The notes under the pieces were generated by a model. It did no database searches. It saw only the letters and a program-made list of their open reading frames with translations, and was not told the DNA's origin. This document shows, in pieces, positions 46,355 to 64,000 of a stretch of 64,000 bases of DNA (position 1 is the stretch's first letter; every line of letters begins with the position of its first letter). Source of the stretch: Nymphaea colorata (taxonomy: Eukaryota; Streptophyta; Magnoliopsida; Nymphaeales; Nymphaeaceae); contig NC_045146.1 of the NCBI RefSeq assembly GCF_008831285.2, forward strand, positions 2,632,001-2,696,000, read 5' to 3'. The position numbers and the translations under genes are program-made.

Positions 46355-49300
46355 ATGGATCCCCACCGCAATTTCTTGTCATCCAATTTTCTCTCCCAAC
46401 TCATCTCACAAAAGATAAATCATACCAATTGTTTGACATGAAAACGTCAAATAGTCCCGTTCATTAAAAGTCATCGTCTCTATGGACATCTCAATGGCAC
46501 CACACCTGTGCCACCTGAATGGATTATGCGAGAGGTAAACAATGCTGCAGGGCAAGTTCAAGAGACTATTACAGAAATTAATCCTAAATATGAGATGTGG
46601 ATGGTTCATGATCAATCTCTCGTTGCTTATATCACCTCCACACTATCAGAAGAAGTTTTGGTGGGAGTTGATGATGATCTTTCAACACTTAGGTTGTGGA
46701 ATGTACTTGCTACCACGTATTCTCAAGTATTAGAAGCAAGATTTCTACAACTCAAAAGACAATTTCAAGATATCAAGAGAGACACACGTTCAGTCTTGAA
46801 ATATATACATGAGATAAAAAATATCAGCGATCAGCTTGTCATCATAGGGCATCCAGTCAACAACAAAGACAAGGTACAACAGGTTTTGAGTGGATTGGGC
46901 CAGAACTTGATGTTTTCTACACTGCTTTAGAGGTATTGCCTATCCTTACCTCTTTTGAAAACCTCCAAGCAAAATTGATTCAACATGAAGCGAGTCGTGT
47001 ACAGCGACATGAATTAGTTCATTTTGGCAGTCACAATGTATTGGTCACTGGGACCATGCTTTTCAAGGAAGACGTCCACGAGTTTGGAACTCACAGGCAG
47101 GAATTGGGAGAGGTATCCTTCCTAGACCTAACACAAATACACAAGCAAATGTACCACGAAGGATGCCTACTTGTTTTTATTGTAATAAGAGAGGTCATGT
47201 GAAGTCAGAATGTTGGCATAACTCTCAGAACAAGAGAAAACAGGTCATGTGTGACAATAAGGCAGCAGGGTCATCTGTTTTGAACATGACTGCAGCATCG
47301 AACTTTTTCCCTGATGTGCAGCAGATTCTAATGACAGCGTTGTCTAAAGTCAATCTCAAGCAAAATGAGGAAGGACAATGGTATGTGGATTCTGGTGCTG
47401 CAACTCATGTAACTGGTGATGTAGGTAAGCTTTCTAGTGCTCTCCCTTATTTAGTTAAAGGCTTCACAGGAGATGGTTTCCATAACAAAATATCACATAT
47501 TAGAAATGCATACTTATCCATGGCTCATTGCTCAATACCCTTAAAGAGTGCTCTTGTTGTTCCAAATGTCAAGAAAAATATCATTTCTGTCTCAAAGCTT
47601 ATTGATGATACTCATTCATCTGTTGAGTTTACTCCTTCTATTTATGTTAAGGATGCTCAAACCAAGCAGACATTCACTGAGGGTGTTTGCAAAGGAGACA
47701 TGTATGTCATTGAAGAAGCTCCAAAAGTGTCTAAGTCTTATGTTTCAGATTCATCCTTCGCCAGTTATAGTGAAGTCAATATCACAGAGTATGATATGCC
47801 ATCTCTTTGGCATGGTCGCTTAGCATATTGTAGTCGGTCATTCATTCAAAGTCTTGTTGCAGACGGACTATTACAAAAGTCCAGTCTAAGTCCTGTCAGT
47901 GAGTCTACCATGTGCTCAAGTTGTCATATTTGTAAGAGCCATGCTCTTCTTTTTCAATCAATAAATAAGCGAGCTTCGAAATTATTTGACACCATTTATT
48001 TTGATGTTTGAGGGCCTGCTTTTATTTCTTCTTCTTCCGGGAGTAAATATTATGTTGTTTTCCTTGATTCTTATTCTCGTTACAATTGGATTCACTTCAT
48101 GAAAAATAAATCAGAAGTTTTCCACTTGTTCACCTAATTCCACGCCTTGGTCCAAAACAAATACTCTAGCAATATCGTGCATTTCCAATGTGATGGTGGT
48201 GGTGAGTTCATTTCAAATGAATTTACTGAGTACTTATTAAATCATGGGATCACTAGATAGATTTTCTGTCCATACACACCACAACAGAATGATATTGCTG
48301 AAAGAAAACATAGGCACATAGTTGAAAGTGCTCTCAGTATGATGCATAACACTGATGTGCCCATGACATTATGGACTGAAGCCTTCCATACTGCTGTTCA
48401 TGTTATTAATTGACTGCCATTATCCATGCTTTAAGGAAAATATCCATTCTTTATTTTACATCAAGAACAACCAAACTATGATGAGCTGCGTGTTTTTGGA
48501 TGCATCTGTTATGTTTATGTTGATGTTTCTTTGAGAAATAAGTTTCAAGATTGAGCTGTCATGTGTAGATTTGTGGGTTATGCAGAAAATTATAAAGGCT
48601 ATCATTGCCACAATCCAAAGACTAGACGTGTGCATATTTCACGACATGTTGTTTTTTGATGAGCTCAGGTTGAAGGATTTAAAGGAGGAGCCACATGCAA
48701 CACTTAATGTTAGAGATGATGATGTATATGACTTATGGTTGAATGCTGAAATATTAGATGGAAGAGCTGATACATACCACACACAAAGTGATAGAATTAT
48801 TGATGAGCTCGAGACAGCCATAAACACTCAGATGGACAACATACCTTCATCTACTCAGACCAACAACATGAGCATGACTTCACCTAATCGATTTTCAGGA
48901 GTGGTGTATAATCGACAATCAGTTCTAGCTGATCCAGAAACTGTCACTACTTGTCCACGTAGATCAGAACGTGTGTGGCACCCTATTGGTAGATGTGTAA
49001 GTTGTGATAATTTCTCTTTAGATTTTTAGCTCTTCATGACAGAATTGAATAAAAAGGTGGAGCCAAAATGCTATGAGCAAGCGTTAAAAGCAAACATTGG
49101 ATTGAGGCCATGAATGAAGAAATGACTGCCTTAAATAAATGTCAAACATGAAAGATTGTTCATCATCCAAATTGTAAGAATGTAGTGGGCTCAAAATGTA
49201 TTTTACAAACTCAAGTATAAACTTGATGGATGCATTGATAGATATAAGGCTCGACTCGTGGTTAGAGACTTCACTCAGCAGTACGAGGAAGATTATGATG

Positions 49301-50584
49301 AGACTTTCAGTCTAGTCATCAAGATGGGAACGATCCGGGTTATCATCTCTCTTGCCATCTCATATGGTTGGGAATTTATATCAGTTGGATGTTAAAAATG
49401 CTTTTCTTCATGGCTTTCTAAAGAAAGAAGTTTATATGGAACAACCTCCAGGATATGTTTCTAATGATCCAACCAAATGGGTGTGAAAATTACAGAGATC
49501 GCTGTATGGGCTTAAGCAAGCATCTCGTTCATGGTTCGATAGATTTTCCCTTCATATACAGTAGACTCGTTTCCTCAGAAGTTCACTTGATCATTCCTTA
49601 TTCATTTATCATTTGGGTGAAGTCACCACTTGGTTACTCATATATGTAGATGACATAGTTCTTTCTGGAAACTCTTCATGTCATATATCCCATGTTAAGG
49701 AGGTATTGCAACAAGAATTCAAGATGAAGGTTCTCGGTGAACTATGGTATTTCTTGGGTGTTGAGCTTGATAGAAAAGGTGGCACATTAACTCTTACACA
49801 ACATAAATACACTCTTGATATTTTGGATAGGGTAGGTATGACAAATTGTAAGCCCATAAATACACCTAGTGTTTTCAACACAAAATTAAATGCCTTTGAT
49901 GCGAGTGATGCCTACCCAAATCCTGGTTTCTATCGGAGTATAGTTGGCATGTTGCAGTATCTCACTTTTATATGCCTAGACATAGTATATGCTATGAATC
50001 AAGTCTCTCAGTTTATGCATGCACCCACAAAAGGGCATATGGATGTGACCAAACGCATTTTGCGTTCTCTTAAGGTTACTCTTGGGGATGGACTCATCTA
50101 CACAAGACAGTCAACTGTTTTGCATGGCCACAACATTTTCACTTTTATTGATGCAGATTGAGCAGGTGATCCAGATAATAGACGATCAGTTTCCGGTTAT
50201 TGTCTCTTCCTTGATTCCAATCTTATTTGTTGGAGTAGCAGGAAACATCGTGCAGTTGCCATATATAGCACTGAGGCAGAATATAGGGCAATGACTACAG
50301 GCATAGCTGAAGCTTCATGGTTAAGTCATCTGCTTGGGGAACTTTCTCTTGCCATTGCTCAGTCATCTCTACTTTGTGACAACCAAAGTGCAATCAAGAT
50401 TGCCTTCAATCCTATTTTACATAATCGCACTAAACATATAAAGATTGATCAACATTTGATTCGTCAAAAGGTTGCGGAAGACGAGATTGTTTTCACTTAT
50501 ATATTCACGTCTGAACAAGTGGCTGATCTTTTTACCAAGGGACTTACAGGGCACCATTTCTGGGAATTGAAGAACAAAACTTGA
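46355..50584 (+). pseudogene. Ty1/copia gag-pol polyprotein, decayed
   Basis: From ATG at 46355 (MDPHRNFLSSNF) the gag domain is read with an early TGA, continuing to RFLQLKRQFQDIKRD. Next are a CCHC zinc knuckle (CFYCNKRGHVKSEC, about 47170-47210), the protease active site WYVDSGAATHV (about 47380), integrase pieces (LWHGRLAY near 47805; FQCDGGGEF near 48185; PYTPQQNDIAERK near 48275), the reverse transcriptase catalytic box YVDD (49643-49654) and WYFLGVELDRKGG, and the RNase H tail ending ADLFTKG (about 50520-50545). The domain order protease, integrase, RT, RNase H is diagnostic of copia. Many stops and shifts show it is not functional. Confidence 0.93.
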
Positions 50585-50591
50585 GGGGGGC

Positions 50592-51102
50592 TGTTAAGTT
50601 TGTACAATATGGATCGGGTCACCCACACCTGACCTATTTGATCCACACGCCCAACACATCATGGGCGATGACATACTTGTAAATCTTTATGTTATTTTGT
50701 GTATTTTATGATATAACCTAAATCGTGATTAGTATATGATGATAACAAGAGGCAATCGTCGGTTGTTGCTGCTCTCTTTCATCTGTCTCTTGCTTGGACG
50801 TGCAGCTCACTTCTCTCTTCCTCCTCTTGCATCTAACTTCATTTGGTGGTTTGGTATTAGATATCAAAATCTTACACCATTGGCTGTAGATAAGGTATTG
50901 TACACATCAGTTCATCAAAAAACTAGAAATTTGTAGAGGAGATAGCAACATGGAAAGAACATAGCACTACAAGCTCAGTTCTGGTGTGGCATACAAGTGC
51001 ATTAGGCCACTACAACCCAAAAGTCATTGACAGGTCTAAAGGTCTATGATATGATATACTATCACATGGATGCACCTATGGGATTCTGCAATTTTATGCT
51101 CT
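50592..51102 (+). repeat. 3' LTR of the copia element
   Basis: It follows a polypurine tract (GAGGGGGG, 50583-50590) and starts TGTTAAGTTTG. It is similar to 45671-46122 up to ATTTTATGCTCT. The right end is uncertain by some tens of bases because no terminal CA could be tied to a target duplication. It ends about 300 bp past the stop codon of the ABCC10-type gene. Confidence 0.85.
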
Positions 51103-51403
51103 TCTCAAATTGACTTCCATATCTGGGGACACGATGTAGGAGTCAAACCGGAGAATCCATGTGAATGGCAGAAAAAACTTCAGGTGTGGTGGCAGAGCTT
51201 TTCATCATCTAAGCTTGCAGTACCAGAAGGTTGTTGAATCTTCAGAAGAATTAAGGAATGAGTTTCATACTTGAAGATACACGGTCGTTGATGCAAACTT
51301 TGATAAGCAAACCCCCAATTATGCATTGTAGGACCAACGAAAGATAACAGTGCTTCATAAACTAAGTTATACTCCACACATGGAAGTGACGATATGAATT
51401 CCG

Positions 51404-62557
<11,154 letters not shown>

Positions 62558-62794
62558 GATTCGCTGTTGACTTATTTTACTTCTTATTGTGTATTCACCG
62601 GCTGGAACTTTTGACCTGCTGTTAATCTTCTTTCTTCGTCTATGGCCTTATTTGTGCTCATCAGTATGGCGATCTACATGTCACACAATTTCAATTTTTT
62701 TAGAACAGGAAACACGGAAAAGTCTATCCATCACAAAGCTGCATGATCATTATGAATCAGCAACCACAATTTTGAATTGATGCATAATTAATAG

Positions 62795-63231
62795 TTAAGA
62801 TAGCATAAAACTTTTACGCCAAGAACAGAAGTTCATGCAATTCTCGATTCTTCTACAAGAGAATAATGACATATCTAGTTGGTTATACAGCGTTATCAAC
62901 GAAGCATTCTTGATTCTGTATCCGTGGCGGTCATCCCTCACCCTACAAGTCAAAGATAAAATCACTTTACTCATCTAATAACTAAAACAAAAGAATCGAC
63001 TCAAAATATCAATTAAGAAGAATATTACCTTCTTAATTCAAGCTCTAAGATGAAACTCAATGCAAATGATGCTCCAATTACAAGGCCAAGTAGGAAATCA
63101 AGGACAGGACTTCTAAGGGCGTTAGTAATTTGGTTGAAATACTGTGGTTGGTTGGTAAGAGCGATGACTTAATGATTGCCCTGTGAACTTATCCAGTCAT
63201 TGGGTGGAGCTGAGTGTACTGAAACCCGCAT
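62795..63231 (-). pseudogene. Small two-exon membrane-protein reading frame with one internal stop
   Basis: Exon 1 (63231-63029) begins MRVSVHSAPPNDWISSQGNH, then an in-frame TAA (63171-63169), then VIALTNQPQYFNQITNALRS and a strongly hydrophobic LDFLLGLVIGASFALSFIL. It ends in a donor AAG|GTAATA. An acceptor (TTGTAG, ending 62943) opens exon 2 (62942-62795), which joins in frame to RVRDDRHGYRIKNASLITLY and runs to a stop. The open frame, helix-like span, and matched splice sites in phase argue for a real or recently lost small membrane protein. CAA-to-TAA is a single transition that would explain the stop. Its end is about 240 bp upstream of the ABCC10 start on the same strand, so it could also be spliced 5' leader of that gene. 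I do not recognise the family. Confidence 0.5.
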
Positions 63232-64000
63232 TGTATTATTCTTTACAAAGATATTGACCTAAATATGAAAATAAATTGTGAATCATGCAAGTCAATAAAT
63301 CTGCATTGATCATCTGGTGGCATCAATTGTAGATAGAAGGTGTATTGTTGATCAGTCGATGAATTATAAGAATGCCAATGGTCATTCTAGCTTGAAGATG
63401 CATGGCCATAAGGAAGACATCTTAATAAAATACCTTTTACATCACAAGGGAAGGAAAAAACCTGCACCCACTACTCAGCATCACAGAAACTACAGAACTA
63501 CTACCATCACGATCCATTCAAATGCACAGAATAATAAGTAACAAAAGTAAAAAAATCAAGTTCACCAAGTATGAACATAGCGCCCATGCATTGACTACTT
63601 CAGTTGAACCAAGATTATGATAGGCTGTTCCTTTGCAGCAATAATATTCTACTGTAATCCACCATTTTGTGCTTTGCGACCAGAGAGTCCTCTCTGTCGC
63701 ATTTCGGACGACGGTTGCTCTATTAACCGATTGGATAGGAAGTCTTAGATGGAGAGGCAGAGGGAGATTTAAAAAAAAGAAAATTAGTGTCTCTAATAAT
63801 GCTCAAAAAGGTTGGTTGCCTTTCGTATGGTACAGTTTGTTCTGAGGACTGATTTAGACCAAGCAGATCTTATATTTGGGTGCCGACTGCTAACAAAGTT
63901 TGAGTGCCCAAAAGCCACTTTCAAATTAAAAAACTAAAGGAAAATACTGTTAAAAGGACAATATTAGAAGGAGCAAAAAAGAACAAAATTTTCATTAACT
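63232..64000. other. Upstream flank of the small frame and of ABCC10
   Basis: No gene is supported. 63650-63790 has a leader-like composition when read on the minus strand (CTCCCTCTGCCTCTCCATC). A promoter or first non-coding exon is possible but not shown. Confidence 0.35.

Overview
This is nuclear DNA from a flowering plant. The evidence is GT-AG introns of plant size, the plant families present (ABCC10-type ABC transporter, NOP56, CTF8, UPF0496), and a typical plant mix of Ty1/copia, LINE, SINE, hAT and PIF/Harbinger elements in an AT-rich background. The species cannot be named from the sequence alone.

Layout. 1-3.5 kb is the left arm of a large inverted duplication, holding a copia relic and a copy of the last exon of CTF8. 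Next come a broken UPF0496 gene on the minus strand (3466-4787), a coding-length minisatellite (4.9-5.6 kb) and repeat-rich DNA with a small hAT-type insertion. NOP56 lies on the minus strand at 11.7-17.0 kb, with telo-boxes and a site II motif in its leader. 17.2-24.6 kb is gene-poor; it has two tRNA-derived SINEs and a possible C-terminal membrane-protein fragment. CTF8 is on the plus strand (24864-28304), with two exons, a 3-kb intron and E2F-type sites upstream. Its second exon and downstream DNA form the right arm of the inverted duplication (27.2-30.9 kb). 31-36.7 kb is repeats. 36.8-45 kb is a 5'-truncated LINE split by a 6-kb PIF/Harbinger element. 45.7-51.1 kb is a decayed copia element with LTR remnants. 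51.4-62.6 kb is a complete 12-exon ABCC10-type transporter on the minus strand. Just upstream of it is a small spliced membrane-protein reading frame with one internal stop.

Three genes appear intact: NOP56 (566 codons over 8 exons), CTF8 (143 codons over 2 exons) and the ABCC10-type gene (1486 codons over 12 exons). For each, exon lengths sum to whole codons across GT-AG introns. They work separately: NOP56 in box C/D snoRNP and ribosome biogenesis, CTF8 in the CTF18 clamp loader for sister-chromatid cohesion, and ABCC10 in membrane transport. I see no gene cluster or defence system. The most informative features are structural: the inverted duplication, the nested transposons, and small reading frames that a standard annotation would probably miss.
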